A stretch of 64,000 bases of DNA from Leadbettera azotonutricia ZAS-9 (GCF_000214355.1 NC_015577.1:186001-250000), one strand, 5' to 3'; shown: positions 41,914 to 52,049, numbered from the stretch's first letter. Numbers and translations: made by a program. The notes: generated by a model not told the origin, from the sequence alone.

Positions 41914-43914
41914 ATGCGTCAGGCAAAGAAGATGAAAAGGCTATTCTACGAAAACACCCCGGTAATTTTCTTTTCTGCGGCGGCCTTTCTGGTTTTGGTT
42001 ATCGCCGTTTTTACCAGCGTTCTGATAACATCCCTTTCATCCTACCTGCGGGACAATATTGAGGAACGGCTCAAGGCCGCCGGCCGCGAGGCTTCCCATT
42101 TAATAAGCGAAGATGAGCTGGCGGAACTGGTTGTTCCCGAGGATATGGAAAAACCCCTTTTTGCTGAAATCCGGCATCGGCTTTTCCGCTTCGCCAAAGA
42201 AGCCGATGTGCTTTTTGTCTACTATTACCGGGTGACCGATGATTATTTGACACAGGCGATTGTGGACAATGACGAGACGGAGGATGCCTATAACCTGGAG
42301 ACGCCGCCCCTTGAAATGGAGCCCCTGGTCGAACAGGCGTACCTTGATGGAGTTACGGTCACTACGGACTTGGGGGATTATTCCGTGGGTTATGGGGGGC
42401 TTCTGTCTGCTTTTTCCCCCATATTCGGGCGGGACGGAACCGTGATCGGTATTGCAGGGGTGGATATTCCCGATGCCCGGTTATTAAAGACCCGGAACCA
42501 AAGCTTTGCCCTCTCTGTTTTGCTCCTGGTTTCAATGGCTTTTCTTATTGCCGCAGGATTTGCCAGTTTTTCGGCTTTCCGTAAGAAGGAAGCTGAAGTG
42601 GAGGCGGCCCGGGCGCAGGCGGAGAAGGCAAGCCTGGCAAAAGGCAATTTTCTTGCCAACATGAGCCACGAGATGCGTACCCCCATGAACGCCATTATCG
42701 GGATGACCTCCATTGCCCAATCTTCAGCTGACCAGTCTAAAAAAGAATACTGCCTGAAAAAAATCAGCGAAGCATCCACCCATTTGTTGGGGGTCATCAA
42801 CGACATTCTGGATATGTCAAAAATCGAGGCGAATAAGTTTGAGCTTTCCCTGGACGACTTCGACTTTGAAAAAGTGATACAGAAAGTTGTCAATGTGATC
42901 AGCTTTCGGGTCGAAGAAAAAAAACAGATCCTTACGGTCTGCCTTGATAAAAACATTCCTCGTTTCTTCCACGGGGATGATCTGCGCCTTGCCCAGGTGA
43001 TCGCCAACCTGCTTTCCAATGCGGTAAAGTTTACCCCCGAATCGGGAACCATCAAGCTGGATGCCCGGCTGGTGTCCTCCGCTGGACGCGAAGCGCGAAG
43101 TCCTGACGGAGTGCATGGCATTTTTACCTTGCAGATAAGCGTTACGGATTCGGGTATTGGAATCAGCGCGGAACGGCAAGGCCGGCTCTTTTCGTCCTTT
43201 GAACAGGCCGAGTCCGGTACCTCCCGTAAGTTCGGCGGCACTGGTTTGGGGCTGGCGATCTCCAAACAAATCGTGGAAATGATGGGCGGTTCCATCCGGG
43301 TAGAGTCGGAACCGGGCAAGGGAGCGGCCTTTATCTTTACGGTGCAGATGGAAGCCATGCCGGATAATCAGGAACGCATCCTCAACCAGGGTTCGGACAC
43401 TACTGCCGGCTTATCGCCTGCCGCTGCGGAACATTCAGCTGAGCTGCGGGCACGGAGCGAAAGTCCCCTCCCGGATAATTTTACCGGATACCGCATCCTT
43501 CTGGCGGAAGACATAGAAATAAACCGGGAGATCGTGATCACCCTGTTGGAACCGACATCCATTATGATAGACTGCGCCGAAAATGGCGCGGAAGCGCTGC
43601 GCATCTTCTCGGATAATCCGGAAAAATATGACATTGTTTTTATGGATATCCAGATGCCCGAAATGGACGGCTACGAGGCCGCCCGTACTATACGTGCCTT
43701 TGAAAAAGAGCGTGCGGCGGAATTTGCCGCACAAAACCCTGAACAATTATTGAAACCTGTAAAACCGGTCCCAATAATTGCAATGACCGCCAATGTCTTT
43801 CGGGAAGATATTGAGAAGTGCCTTGCCGCAGGGATGAACGGTCATGTAGGAAAACCGCTTGATTTTGAGGAAGTGCTGGGGATACTGAGAACCTATTTGC
43901 TAAATAGTACATGA
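41914..43914 (+). CDS. Hybrid histidine kinase, short sensor
   Basis: 666 residues; GGAGG sits five bases before the ATG. Membrane segment about 17-42, a 130-residue extracytoplasmic sensor (L-F-V-Y-Y-Y-R-V and G-V-D-I-P stretches, Cache-like), membrane segment about 198-220, coiled coil (EVEAARAQAEKA), HisKA with H252 (NMSHEMRTPM), HATPase with D-S-G-I-G and GGTGLGL, one receiver with Asp578 (FMDIQMPEMDG). It lacks an output domain. The catalytic core is very close to that of the kinase at 3667. A short insert (G-R-E-A-R-S-P-D-G) in the ATPase domain is unusual. Confidence 0.93.
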   Translation: MRQAKKMKRLFYENTPVIFFSAAAFLVLVIAVFTSVLITSLSSYLRDNIEERLKAAGREASHLISEDELAELVVPEDMEKPLFAEIRHRLFRFAKEADVLFVYYYRVTDDYLTQAIVDNDETEDAYNLETPPLEMEPLVEQAYLDGVTVTTDLGDYSVGYGGLLSAFSPIFGRDGTVIGIAGVDIPDARLLKTRNQSFALSVLLLVSMAFLIAAGFASFSAFRKKEAEVEAARAQAEKASLAKGNFLANMSHEMRTPMNAIIGMTSIAQSSADQSKKEYCLKKISEASTHLLGVINDILDMSKIEANKFELSLDDFDFEKVIQKVVNVISFRVEEKKQILTVCLDKNIPRFFHGDDLRLAQVIANLLSNAVKFTPESGTIKLDARLVSSAGREARSPDGVHGIFTLQISVTDSGIGISAERQGRLFSSFEQAESGTSRKFGGTGLGLAISKQIVEMMGGSIRVESEPGKGAAFIFTVQMEAMPDNQERILNQGSDTTAGLSPAAAEHSAELRARSESPLPDNFTGYRILLAEDIEINREIVITLLEPTSIMIDCAENGAEALRIFSDNPEKYDIVFMDIQMPEMDGYEAARTIRAFEKERAAEFAAQNPEQLLKPVKPVPIIAMTANVFREDIEKCLAAGMNGHVGKPLDFEEVLGILRTYLLNST

Positions 43915-43961
43915 TATTGCACCTTCGGCCTTCCATGGCTATACTTAAGCTGGAGGATAAA

Positions 43962-44600
43962 ATGTCCGAAGCATTTCAAATGGATTACCCTGAACATTTT
44001 CCCAAAAAGACGCGCTATACCTATGCGGATCTGGCAGAATGGCCTGAATCCATCAGGGCTGAGTTGCATGGGGGGGAACTGCGTATGCTGGCAGCCCCTT
44101 CTCCGGCGCACCAGGAAATCTCCATGAACCTGTCCCGAATATTAAGTACCTTCCTCTTAGAAAAGCCCTGCAAGGTCTATGCGGCGCCTTTCGATGTCAG
44201 GCTCTTCCCCAGGGAGGATCTGAGCGACAATATCGTGGTACAACCGGATTTGTCTGTTGTCTGTGACAGTTCCAAGATAGACAAGCGGGGCTGTGCGGGC
44301 GCGCCGGACATGGTCATCGAAATCCTTTCCCCCGCAAACACCAGCTATGACATCCTTTACAAATACGACCGGTACCTCAATGCGGGGGTTCGGGAATACT
44401 GGGTTATAGACCCGGAAAAGAAGCTGCTCACCGTTCATCTCCTGGAGCAGGGGCGCTATGCGGTTTCCTACTACGGCCTCAAGGATAGCGGAATCCCCTA
44501 CCCGAAAGATGCCGACATTGAAAATTTTTCCCGCGATATAGCGCCGGTCTCGGTACTTCCGGGTCTCGTGATCGATCTCAAGACGATTTTCCCGCTCTGA
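43962..44600 (+). CDS. Uma2-family nuclease
   Basis: 212 residues from ATG at 43962, preceded by GGAGG, rather than from 43911 inside the kinase gene. Uma2/DUF820 (PD-(D/E)XK-type) signature: R-A-E-L-H-G-G-E-L, the V-Q-P-D-L-S-V-V acid, E-I-L-S-P-A-N-T and K-Y-D-R-Y-L-N-A-G-V-R-E-Y-W-V-I-D. These small putative DNA endonucleases are widespread in cyanobacteria and many spirochaetes with unclear roles. Single gene, 47 bases after the hybrid kinase stop; convergent with the permease. Confidence 0.87.
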   Translation: MSEAFQMDYPEHFPKKTRYTYADLAEWPESIRAELHGGELRMLAAPSPAHQEISMNLSRILSTFLLEKPCKVYAAPFDVRLFPREDLSDNIVVQPDLSVVCDSSKIDKRGCAGAPDMVIEILSPANTSYDILYKYDRYLNAGVREYWVIDPEKKLLTVHLLEQGRYAVSYYGLKDSGIPYPKDADIENFSRDIAPVSVLPGLVIDLKTIFPL

Positions 44601-44613
44601 ACAGGCTTTTGCC

Positions 44614-45849
44614 TTATTCTTCTTTTTCCTGCGGTAAAACCAGATTGAGAATAATACCGACAATGGCAGCAAACGCAATTGATGTTAAAAGAGGATAGGT
44701 GCTTCCCGGAAGCTGAAACACTGAACCGCCGCATCCAAGAATGAAAATCACCGAAGCGATAATCAAATTACGTTTTTTATCAAAATCAACTTTGTTTACA
44801 ACCAATTGCTTCAAACCGTTTACGGCAATTGTTCCGTAAAGGAGAATGCACAAACCGCCCAAAACATGGGAAGGAATGGTCTGCAATACCCCGCCGAGTT
44901 TTCCGAAGATGGATAAAATGATTGCCAATGCCCCGGAGAAGATAAAAACAAACACTGAAAATACTTTTGTCGTTGCCATTACCCCAAGACTTTCACCATA
45001 CGTTGTATTTGCTACGGAACCAAATAAACCGGCAACTCCGGTTGCAAGACCATCGCCAAGAATAGTCCTGTGAAGGCCCGGATTCTTTACGACATCTTTA
45101 TTAATAATTTGACCGGTTACAATTGTATGACCAATATGCTCGCATATTGTTGCAAATGATACCAGTGAGAATACCAGAATAACCGTGCCGTTGAACTTTG
45201 GCACAATAAAAATTGGTATATTTATAATAGGAGCGTTTGTAATTGCCGAATAATCCACTCTGCCGAATATTGCGGACAGAAGATACCCGCCGGCCAACCC
45301 AATAACTATGCTGATACTTGAAATGAATTTATTTTTGATGAACATCGCTATGATTGTTATTACAAGCGTTGCGAGGGCCAATAGCATTGCAGTAAAATCA
45401 CCGCCCTCAGTTGCGCCAGCCATTGAAATGGCTGTTCCGGCCAATGAAAGACCAATTACGGCTACAACCGGACCTATAACAACAGGCGGCAGAACCTTGT
45501 TGATCCAGCCTGATCCGGCCTTCCAGACGAGGAACGCAATAATTGTATAAAAAACTGCCGATACTATGGCTCCACCGGCCAAATATTCAGGACCGTATGT
45601 CTTTAAAACCATTATGGCGCATCCGATGAATGCAAATGACGATCCGACAAAGTTTGGCACTTTGAATTTTGTAATAAACAAATACAACAAAGTACCTATA
45701 CCGGCGCTAAATAATGCGTATAATGGGTTGATCCCAACCAGCATTGGCACGAGTACCGTAGCGCCAAAGCATGCAAGCAGGTGCTGTAATCCGTAAAATA
45801 GCGATTTAGCGAAAGGCGGCCTTTCTTCAACATCATAAATTGGCTTCAT
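44614..45849 (-). CDS. Uracil/xanthine permease (UraA-type)
   Basis: 411 residues from ATG at 45849 (AGGAGAAT directly upstream). Nucleobase:cation symporter 2 family: Q-H-L-L-A-C-F-G-A-T near the N-terminus, P-V-V-I-G-P-V-V-A-V-I-G-L-S, and T-T-Y-G-E-S-L-G-V-M-A-T-T-K-V, the substrate-binding N/E-G-E region. About 12 to 14 membrane segments. Imports uracil or xanthine with protons; a uracil role fits the pyr genes at 56-64 kb. No riboswitch is recognised in the 96 bases before it. Confidence 0.9.
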   Translation of the reverse strand: MKPIYDVEERPPFAKSLFYGLQHLLACFGATVLVPMLVGINPLYALFSAGIGTLLYLFITKFKVPNFVGSSFAFIGCAIMVLKTYGPEYLAGGAIVSAVFYTIIAFLVWKAGSGWINKVLPPVVIGPVVAVIGLSLAGTAISMAGATEGGDFTAMLLALATLVITIIAMFIKNKFISSISIVIGLAGGYLLSAIFGRVDYSAITNAPIINIPIFIVPKFNGTVILVFSLVSFATICEHIGHTIVTGQIINKDVVKNPGLHRTILGDGLATGVAGLFGSVANTTYGESLGVMATTKVFSVFVFIFSGALAIILSIFGKLGGVLQTIPSHVLGGLCILLYGTIAVNGLKQLVVNKVDFDKKRNLIIASVIFILGCGGSVFQLPGSTYPLLTSIAFAAIVGIILNLVLPQEKEE

Positions 45850-45945
45850 ATATTCTCCTGTTATAAAGCTTAATAACATTTTTTTGAGAAAACATCAACT
45901 ATGCCTAAAGCCGCCTCCGGAGTTACGGATACACCTAAACAGACG

Positions 45946-47301
45946 TTAAGATTCCCTGGTCAATTTCTTCATCCAATTCCATTTATGCAGTTTTACTACC
46001 GCTACAGAGCATTTAAAGATTTGATCGCATTTGAGGCAGGCGAAGACCACTACCGGCGGGAAATGGAACACGAAGGCCGAAAGCAGGGCGGAGGGTATGA
46101 CCACTACCCATACCCAGAAAAGATCGTTCAACAATACAAAGCTTGTTGCGCCCCCCGCGCGGACTATGCCGGTGAGGACTGACATCTGGTAGGACGTGCC
46201 CACTATGGTAATGGAGAAAACCGTCAGAAACTGAATGGCATAGCTGTGGGCCTCGGGGGAAATGGCCTTGAACCCCAGAGCCAGAATAAAATCTTTTAGC
46301 AGGAATATTATTATGCCGGTAACAAGGCCGAAGCAGATAAAAATTTTCTGCAGGGTTTTGGAATAGGCTTTGACTTTTTCTATATCTCCCGAACCGACCG
46401 TTCTTCCTATGATTACACCGGAAGCGCCGGCTATGGCGTAGACTATTACACCTAATAGCTGATGGAGATTGGCAGCAATAGTGTTGGCTGCCAGTACTTC
46501 TGCGCCCAGACGTCCGAGGATCGCTACCTGCACAGTCCCGGCAATACCCCAGATGATATCCCCGAGGATCACAGGGAAGCCGTATTTGAAGAAATCCCCC
46601 AGGAGCAGTTTGTTCCAGAGTCTGAGGTCTGCCAGGCGGAAAGCCAAGATTTTATCCCCAAAGCGCGCATAGCAGAAGGCCACTGTAAATTCGCTGGCCC
46701 TGGCTATAACGGTGGCAATAGCCGCGCCTTTAACGCCCAGGACAGGCATGCCCAAATGGCCGAATATCAAAACCCAGTTTAAAAACACATTGACGCAAAA
46801 ACCGGTGAGGGAGCTCAAAAAACCGATTTTTGTATTCTGAACGCAGCGCATGGATGCCAGCAGCATATTGGAGCAGCAGAAGAACACATAAGAAAAACAT
46901 ACCACGCCTATGTACTTCATGCCTTCCGCTATCACCGCCTGGTCTTCGGTAAAAAGGCCAAGTATGGCCCTGGGTATGAAGAGGACAACAACAGTCAGGG
47001 CAAGGCCAACAGCAAACGCGATTTTGAGGGTGATGTTGATCACTATCTTTGCGTTTTTGATATCCCCTTTCCCAATGTACTGGGCAGCCAGGACCACCAT
47101 GGCGGCGCTGAGGCCGGCGCAGAGCATTTGGAGTATCCATTGTACCTGGTTGGAAAGGAAAACACCCGACAGGGCAAGATCCCCAAGGGAGCCAACCATG
47201 AAATTGTCGGCAAGCCCAATGCCGAAAGTAATGAGGTTCTGGAGCGCCAGGGGCAGGGCAATCTTTGCCAGGGTGCTGTAAAACGAGCGATCTTTAACCA
47301 T
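45946..47301 (-). CDS. MATE-family multidrug exporter
   Basis: 451 residues and about 12 membrane helices in two halves (A-L-P-L-A-L-Q-N-L-I-T-F, L-S-A-A-M-V-V-L-A-A-Q-Y-I-G in the first; V-I-Y-A-I-A-G-A-S-G-V-I-I-G in the second). Sodium- or proton-driven export of cationic drugs or toxic metabolites is the family role. It overlaps the M16 peptidase stop by one base (TAATG), so the two are co-translated. The C-terminal tail is basic, as usual. Confidence 0.9.
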   Translation of the reverse strand: MVKDRSFYSTLAKIALPLALQNLITFGIGLADNFMVGSLGDLALSGVFLSNQVQWILQMLCAGLSAAMVVLAAQYIGKGDIKNAKIVINITLKIAFAVGLALTVVVLFIPRAILGLFTEDQAVIAEGMKYIGVVCFSYVFFCCSNMLLASMRCVQNTKIGFLSSLTGFCVNVFLNWVLIFGHLGMPVLGVKGAAIATVIARASEFTVAFCYARFGDKILAFRLADLRLWNKLLLGDFFKYGFPVILGDIIWGIAGTVQVAILGRLGAEVLAANTIAANLHQLLGVIVYAIAGASGVIIGRTVGSGDIEKVKAYSKTLQKIFICFGLVTGIIIFLLKDFILALGFKAISPEAHSYAIQFLTVFSITIVGTSYQMSVLTGIVRAGGATSFVLLNDLFWVWVVVIPSALLSAFVFHFPPVVVFACLKCDQIFKCSVAVVKLHKWNWMKKLTRES

Positions 47302-50165
47302 TAATTCATCCCAACCGGGTATAAAATGATCCGGGCTGGGCCTCCCTCAAGGAGCCTGGCTGCGGTGTCCTGAATATCCCTGTGTTTTACAGCTTGATAC
47401 AAAGCGGGCCTTCTGTCCATACGGCTCAAGGGCGCATTGTAGATGACCGCCGAATTCGCATAGCTCTGGGCTATGTAAAGGTTGCTCTGCACCGATTCCT
47501 CCTGGCCTTTGAGCAGGGCTTCTATGGATTTGGCAAAGGCATCATCGTTAATTGTACCGTCGGCAATCTCCTGTATTTGCAATACTGCCGCAGCGCTGAG
47601 TTCGGCCGATCGCCTGGGATCGCAGATGAAGTAAACGCCGCATGACAATTCGCCCCTGGGAATAGGGGAGACAGAAACCGTGGCCGATATGGAATAGACG
47701 CCCCCGAGGCTTTCGCGGATTTCATCGTTCAAAACTATGTCGAGGTATTCGTTGAGCACCGCGCTTGCAGCATAGGCTTCTTCGGAATAGGGCATAGGGA
47801 CGAACCAGGCAATGCCTACCACGCTCCGCTCTTCCCTGCCTTTCAGTACTTCTTTTTCAACTTTGCCGGGTCTCTGGTAATCCGCATCAGCCCATTGGTT
47901 GAAGGGTTGTCCTGGCGGGATCGATGCAAGATAAGTTTCGGCGAGATCGCGGAATTGCGCTGTATCGATATTGCCGGTAAATACAAAGGTGTAATCAGAG
48001 GGGTTGCAGCAGGCTTCTATAAAAGCCATAGCGTCATCAAGGTTGACCTTGTCGAGATCATTCAATTCGATGGAATGGAAGCGGGGATTGCCGTAAACAG
48101 TACGATTCACTTCCTTTGAAAAAACCGCATTGGGATCTTCAGCCTCCTGTATCAGCCTGGTCCGCCTGTTGTCCAGCAGAACCTGAACCGCATCAGGATC
48201 AAAACGGGGCTGGGTAAAGCCTAAATAGATCATTTCAAAAAGGGTAGAAATATCCCCGCTGGCTGCCGATCCCTGGAAGCCCCTGATAAAGTTCGAAGCC
48301 CAGAACGAAAAGCTCACCTGCTTGTCCGCAAGTTTCTTCACGAGTTCGCTCTGCGTGTAAGGGCCGAGCCCCGAAGCATTCCGCATTTCGGCTGCAAGGG
48401 TGGCGGAAATATCCTGATCCGGCGGGACATTATAGGTGCCGCCCCTTGCCTGGGCATAGAGGGAAATTTCGTTGTTGCGGTTTTTGGTCTCTTTGAGGAT
48501 AAGCTCCATGCCGTTGCTGAGCTGCCATATCAGGGCGCCGGTATCACTGTCGGTATGTTCAGAAACAATATGCCCCGCCTGGGGAATCCTGTCCAGGAGT
48601 TCCCCGCTTACTGCAGCGGTCTGGGGCTTTTCAATCTTTGCCTTGCGTATCTCTTTAACGATAGCCCCGATTTGCTCTTTAGCGGGGAGGCTCCCCTGCT
48701 CGGATTCAGGGGCGCTTATGAATACTGTTAAATCATCATCGGTAAAAGTGTTTTTAATTGAAGCATTGATTTCTTTTAATGCAATGCCGGGAAGCAGTTT
48801 TTGTATTGCATCATATTCCCATTCGATATCGATGGCCATTTCGCCTGTAGTAAAATGATTGGTAAAAGCTCGAATATAGGAATTGGACTCCTGCCTGTCT
48901 TTTTCTGCTACCATCTGTTCCATGTCCGAAAGAAGGGAACGGCGGGCAATGTCCGCCTCGGTTTCGGTAAAGCCGTAACGCACCAGGGATTCTTTTATGG
49001 TGAGGAGTTCGCGGAGCGTAGCCTCTGCGGCCCCTGCCTTGGCCTGGCCTACCAGGGCATAATAACGGGAAGTATCGCCGTAACGGACATTCCCCGCGCC
49101 TGCGGCCATGTAGGGGGTTTCGGGCTTTGAACGGGCTTCCTCAAAACGGAGGTAGAGCATGGTGCTCGCAAGGTAATCCACGATATCCTGGCGGTAGCCG
49201 GCCAAATCTGTCCGCGGGGCCATAGCCTTCAGCTTATAGTAAAGATCCACACGGGTCTGGGAGAGTTCCGCGTCGGCAAGAACCAGGGCTTCGAAATTTC
49301 CTTTTTTGGGCTGGGGCAAGTTATAGCGGGGCCGCTTAAAAGCTTCGGTAGAAGCAGGGATGGTAAAATGGCTTCCAAGGGAGGCTTCCAGGGCAGCGCC
49401 GTCAAAATCGCCTACAAATATGAGGGCCATGTTTTCGGGCTTATACCATTTTTCGTAGAAACCCTCGAGCCTCGAGGCAGGGGCATTTTCGATGATCTCA
49501 GGGAGTCCTATGGGAAGCCTGTCGGCGTAGGGCGAGCCCTTAAAGAGCACAGGCAGCATCTGCCGGCGTATACGCTCGGAAGCCCCAAGGCGGGAACGGT
49601 ATTCTTCCATTATGATGAGCCTTTCGTCATCCACATCTTTTGGGGCAAAGGTGATGGCATGAGTCCAGTCGTCAATAATAGCCAATGCCCTGTCGGGGAT
49701 GGCATTGCGCCCGTTTGCGTCGGCCTCCACCGTGGTTTCGATGCCGTAAACTGTCTCATCGTAGGAGGTGTAGGCATTCACTTCCGGGCCAAAACGCATC
49801 CCCAGGGAGCGGAGATAGCTTATAAGCTCCAGTTCGGGGAAGCGGGTAGTTCCGTTAAATGCCATATGCTCCACAAAATGCGCCAAGCCCCGTTCGTCTT
49901 CGGTTTCGAGCACCGAACCAGCGTCCACAGCCAGGGTCAGGAAGGCGCGCCCTTCAGGCTTGGAGTTTTCGAGTATATAGTACCGAAGCCCCGAAGGGAG
50001 GGTGCCGGTACGGGCTTTTGCCATGAACGGCACAGGATCGGAGGGCTTTCCAAGGCCGCTATAGACAGCCTTCCCCGCTGATTGGCAGGAAGCAAGGCAA
50101 GCCAGGGCAAAAGCCGCGCAGAAAGCAAAAACGGAGATAATGGGAAATCGTATGGGTTCTTTCAT
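47301..50165 (-). CDS. M16-family zinc peptidase lipoprotein
   Basis: 954 residues from ATG at 50165; the lipobox C-L-A-S-C makes it a lipoprotein facing the periplasm. Inverted zinc motif H-F-V-E-H near 88-92 in GLAHFVEHMAFNGT with the distal Glu in N-A-Y-T-S-Y-D-E-T. Two M16 half-domains (about 50-480 and 510-940); the second lacks the HxxEH pair, as in single-chain PqqL-type enzymes. It likely degrades short peptides or processes outer-membrane material. Upstream of and coupled to the MATE gene. Confidence 0.9.
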   Translation of the reverse strand: MKEPIRFPIISVFAFCAAFALACLASCQSAGKAVYSGLGKPSDPVPFMAKARTGTLPSGLRYYILENSKPEGRAFLTLAVDAGSVLETEDERGLAHFVEHMAFNGTTRFPELELISYLRSLGMRFGPEVNAYTSYDETVYGIETTVEADANGRNAIPDRALAIIDDWTHAITFAPKDVDDERLIIMEEYRSRLGASERIRRQMLPVLFKGSPYADRLPIGLPEIIENAPASRLEGFYEKWYKPENMALIFVGDFDGAALEASLGSHFTIPASTEAFKRPRYNLPQPKKGNFEALVLADAELSQTRVDLYYKLKAMAPRTDLAGYRQDIVDYLASTMLYLRFEEARSKPETPYMAAGAGNVRYGDTSRYYALVGQAKAGAAEATLRELLTIKESLVRYGFTETEADIARRSLLSDMEQMVAEKDRQESNSYIRAFTNHFTTGEMAIDIEWEYDAIQKLLPGIALKEINASIKNTFTDDDLTVFISAPESEQGSLPAKEQIGAIVKEIRKAKIEKPQTAAVSGELLDRIPQAGHIVSEHTDSDTGALIWQLSNGMELILKETKNRNNEISLYAQARGGTYNVPPDQDISATLAAEMRNASGLGPYTQSELVKKLADKQVSFSFWASNFIRGFQGSAASGDISTLFEMIYLGFTQPRFDPDAVQVLLDNRRTRLIQEAEDPNAVFSKEVNRTVYGNPRFHSIELNDLDKVNLDDAMAFIEACCNPSDYTFVFTGNIDTAQFRDLAETYLASIPPGQPFNQWADADYQRPGKVEKEVLKGREERSVVGIAWFVPMPYSEEAYAASAVLNEYLDIVLNDEIRESLGGVYSISATVSVSPIPRGELSCGVYFICDPRRSAELSAAAVLQIQEIADGTINDDAFAKSIEALLKGQEESVQSNLYIAQSYANSAVIYNAPLSRMDRRPALYQAVKHRDIQDTAARLLEGGPARIILYPVGMN

Positions 50166-50277
50166 GGTTTTAGTATACAGAAAAATCATCGGTCTAGGAA
50201 TTCCACTCTGCCATACTTGAAAAAAAGCTCCATAAGGGATAGGTTTAGTAGTAAATTAAGGATAGAGGGTGGTTCAT

Positions 50278-51195
50278 ATGAGATTACTAACCAGATCGGA
50301 TTTTGACGGCTTAGCCTGCGGCGCCCTTCTCCTCTATATGGGGGTTGTGGACGATTGGAAATTTGTGCACCCCAAGGATATTCAGGACGGCCTTGTAGAA
50401 GCAACAGACAACGACATCCTGGCAAATATTCCTTATATCCCAGGCTGCAAGCTCTGGTTCGACCATCATTCCAGCGAGACCGAAAGGCTGGGCAAAAAAA
50501 CTTACTTCGAAGGCGTTTCCCGCAAAGCCCCCAGCTGCGCCAGGGTAGTCTACGAATACTACGGCGGCGATGAAAAACTTGGCCGCTTTGCCGAAATGGT
50601 GCACTATGTAGACAAGGTGGATTCAGGGGACCTCACTTCAGACGAGATCGTCGATCCCCATGGCTGGATACTCCTGGGCTTTCTCATGGATCCCCGTACA
50701 GGCCTTGGCCGCTTCCGGAATTTTACCATCAGCAATTACGATTTGATGAAGGAGCTTGCCCTTGCCTGCGCCACCAAGGACATCAGCCAGATCCTTGCCA
50801 TGAAAGACGTCAAGGAAAGGGTGGATATTTATTTTGAGCAGGATAAGCTCTTCAGGGAGATGCTCTCCAAGTACGTCAAAATAGAAGGCAAGGTCCTCGT
50901 GGTAGACCTCAGGGGAGTGGAAACCATCTATGCCGGAAACCGCTTCATCATGTACACCCTGTACCCGGATCAGAATATCTCGGTCTGGACCGTGGACGGC
51001 AGGAACAAAATCAACTGCGCCATCACCGTCGGCTACAGCATCATAAACCGTACAGCCACAGTCGATGTGGGCAGCATGCTCTACAAGTATGGCGGAGGCG
51101 GACACCACCAGGTCGGTACCTGCCAGGTTCCTTACGCCGATGCCGATCGCATTATCAGGGAAATTGTGGAGCAGTGCAAGGCTGAGGTTTCATAA
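50278..51195 (+). CDS. DHH-family phosphoesterase
   Basis: 305 residues from ATG at 50278 (AGAGGGTGG upstream). N-terminal T-R-S-D-F-D-G-L-A-C-G and D-H-H-S-S motifs (about 5-80) provide the metal-binding acids and His of DHH enzymes; the DHHA1 end carries G-G-G-G-H-H-Q-V-G. Length and order resemble single-domain exopolyphosphatase or cyclic-dinucleotide/nanoRNA hydrolases. The exact substrate is not readable. Single gene between two convergent-divergent units. Confidence 0.87.
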   Translation: MRLLTRSDFDGLACGALLLYMGVVDDWKFVHPKDIQDGLVEATDNDILANIPYIPGCKLWFDHHSSETERLGKKTYFEGVSRKAPSCARVVYEYYGGDEKLGRFAEMVHYVDKVDSGDLTSDEIVDPHGWILLGFLMDPRTGLGRFRNFTISNYDLMKELALACATKDISQILAMKDVKERVDIYFEQDKLFREMLSKYVKIEGKVLVVDLRGVETIYAGNRFIMYTLYPDQNISVWTVDGRNKINCAITVGYSIINRTATVDVGSMLYKYGGGGHHQVGTCQVPYADADRIIREIVEQCKAEVS

Positions 51196-51223
51196 AAGCA
51201 GATAAGACAACTATTAAGCAAAA

Positions 51224-52048
51224 TCACCTAATCGTATCATACCGGTTTCCTGATACCAGGGGCCGGTTTTTTATTGCTGCAAGCTGGCTTACGGACATTA
51301 TCCAAAAACCCCTGGCCCGCAGATGGTCTATCATATCGGAGAGGGCAAAAACAGTCGCAGGGGCTGTGTTGGTTTCGTGGAGGCTAATGATGGCGCCGTC
51401 TTCCGCGCTGATGAGTATATTGTTTACGATTTGCGCTGCTTTGATGCCGCTTTCGTAATCCTGGCCTATGCTGCTTGCGCCTATAATTGCCATGTGCGAT
51501 TCGATGCATATTTTCTTAAGTGAATTTCCATAGGCTAGATCAGGGGCGCGGAACACAACAGGATCCCGTCCTGTTATTTCATGAATTTTTTGGGAGGTTC
51601 TTTGCAGTTTTGATCTAACGGTTCTTTCGCTGACTCTTCCGTCCAGCCTGTCGCTGTCCCATGAATGATTTCCCAATTCATGGCCTGCTTCGAATATGGC
51701 CTTTGCATGCTCGGGAAATTGTTCAATGTTTTCACCAATAAGAAAAAAAGTGGCTGTAACGTACTTTCCCTCCAGAATTTTCAGAAGCATCGCGGTTCCC
51801 GGGCCCGCAGGGCCATCATCAAAAGTAATGGCAATATATTTATTTGGCCTGCTTCTGTAACCAAGGTATTGCCAGCTTGCGTCAATTTGATATTGAATTT
51901 CTTCGGCACTGTAAAGGTCTCCTACAGGGGCCGGCTGAATGTCTATGTCCAAAGAATCAGAAGTGGCGCAGCCTAAAAAAAGTAAAATTGAAAGGGCTTT
52001 GACAAAAAACAATGCGTTATTTCCAAGAGGGTTTGTTTTTTTCTGCAT
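51224..52048 (-). CDS. Polysaccharide deacetylase lipoprotein (NodB domain)
   Basis: 274 residues from ATG at 52048; short signal followed by a lipobox (F-L-G-C). NodB motifs: T-F-D-D-G-P (metal Asp), G-H-E-L-G-N-H-S-W-D (His pair), R-A-P-D-L-A-Y-G, and L-H-E-T-N near the C-terminus. These remove N-acetyl groups from chitin, peptidoglycan or xylan. Starts one base after the pseudouridine synthase stop (TGATATG), hence coupled. Confidence 0.87.
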   Translation of the reverse strand: MQKKTNPLGNNALFFVKALSILLFLGCATSDSLDIDIQPAPVGDLYSAEEIQYQIDASWQYLGYRSRPNKYIAITFDDGPAGPGTAMLLKILEGKYVTATFFLIGENIEQFPEHAKAIFEAGHELGNHSWDSDRLDGRVSERTVRSKLQRTSQKIHEITGRDPVVFRAPDLAYGNSLKKICIESHMAIIGASSIGQDYESGIKAAQIVNNILISAEDGAIISLHETNTAPATVFALSDMIDHLRARGFWIMSVSQLAAIKNRPLVSGNRYDTIR

Positions 52049-52049
52049 A

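Noticed and set aside
45850-45945. Possible purine or pyrimidine riboswitch before the uracil permease
   Set aside because: No conserved riboswitch core was seen in these bases.
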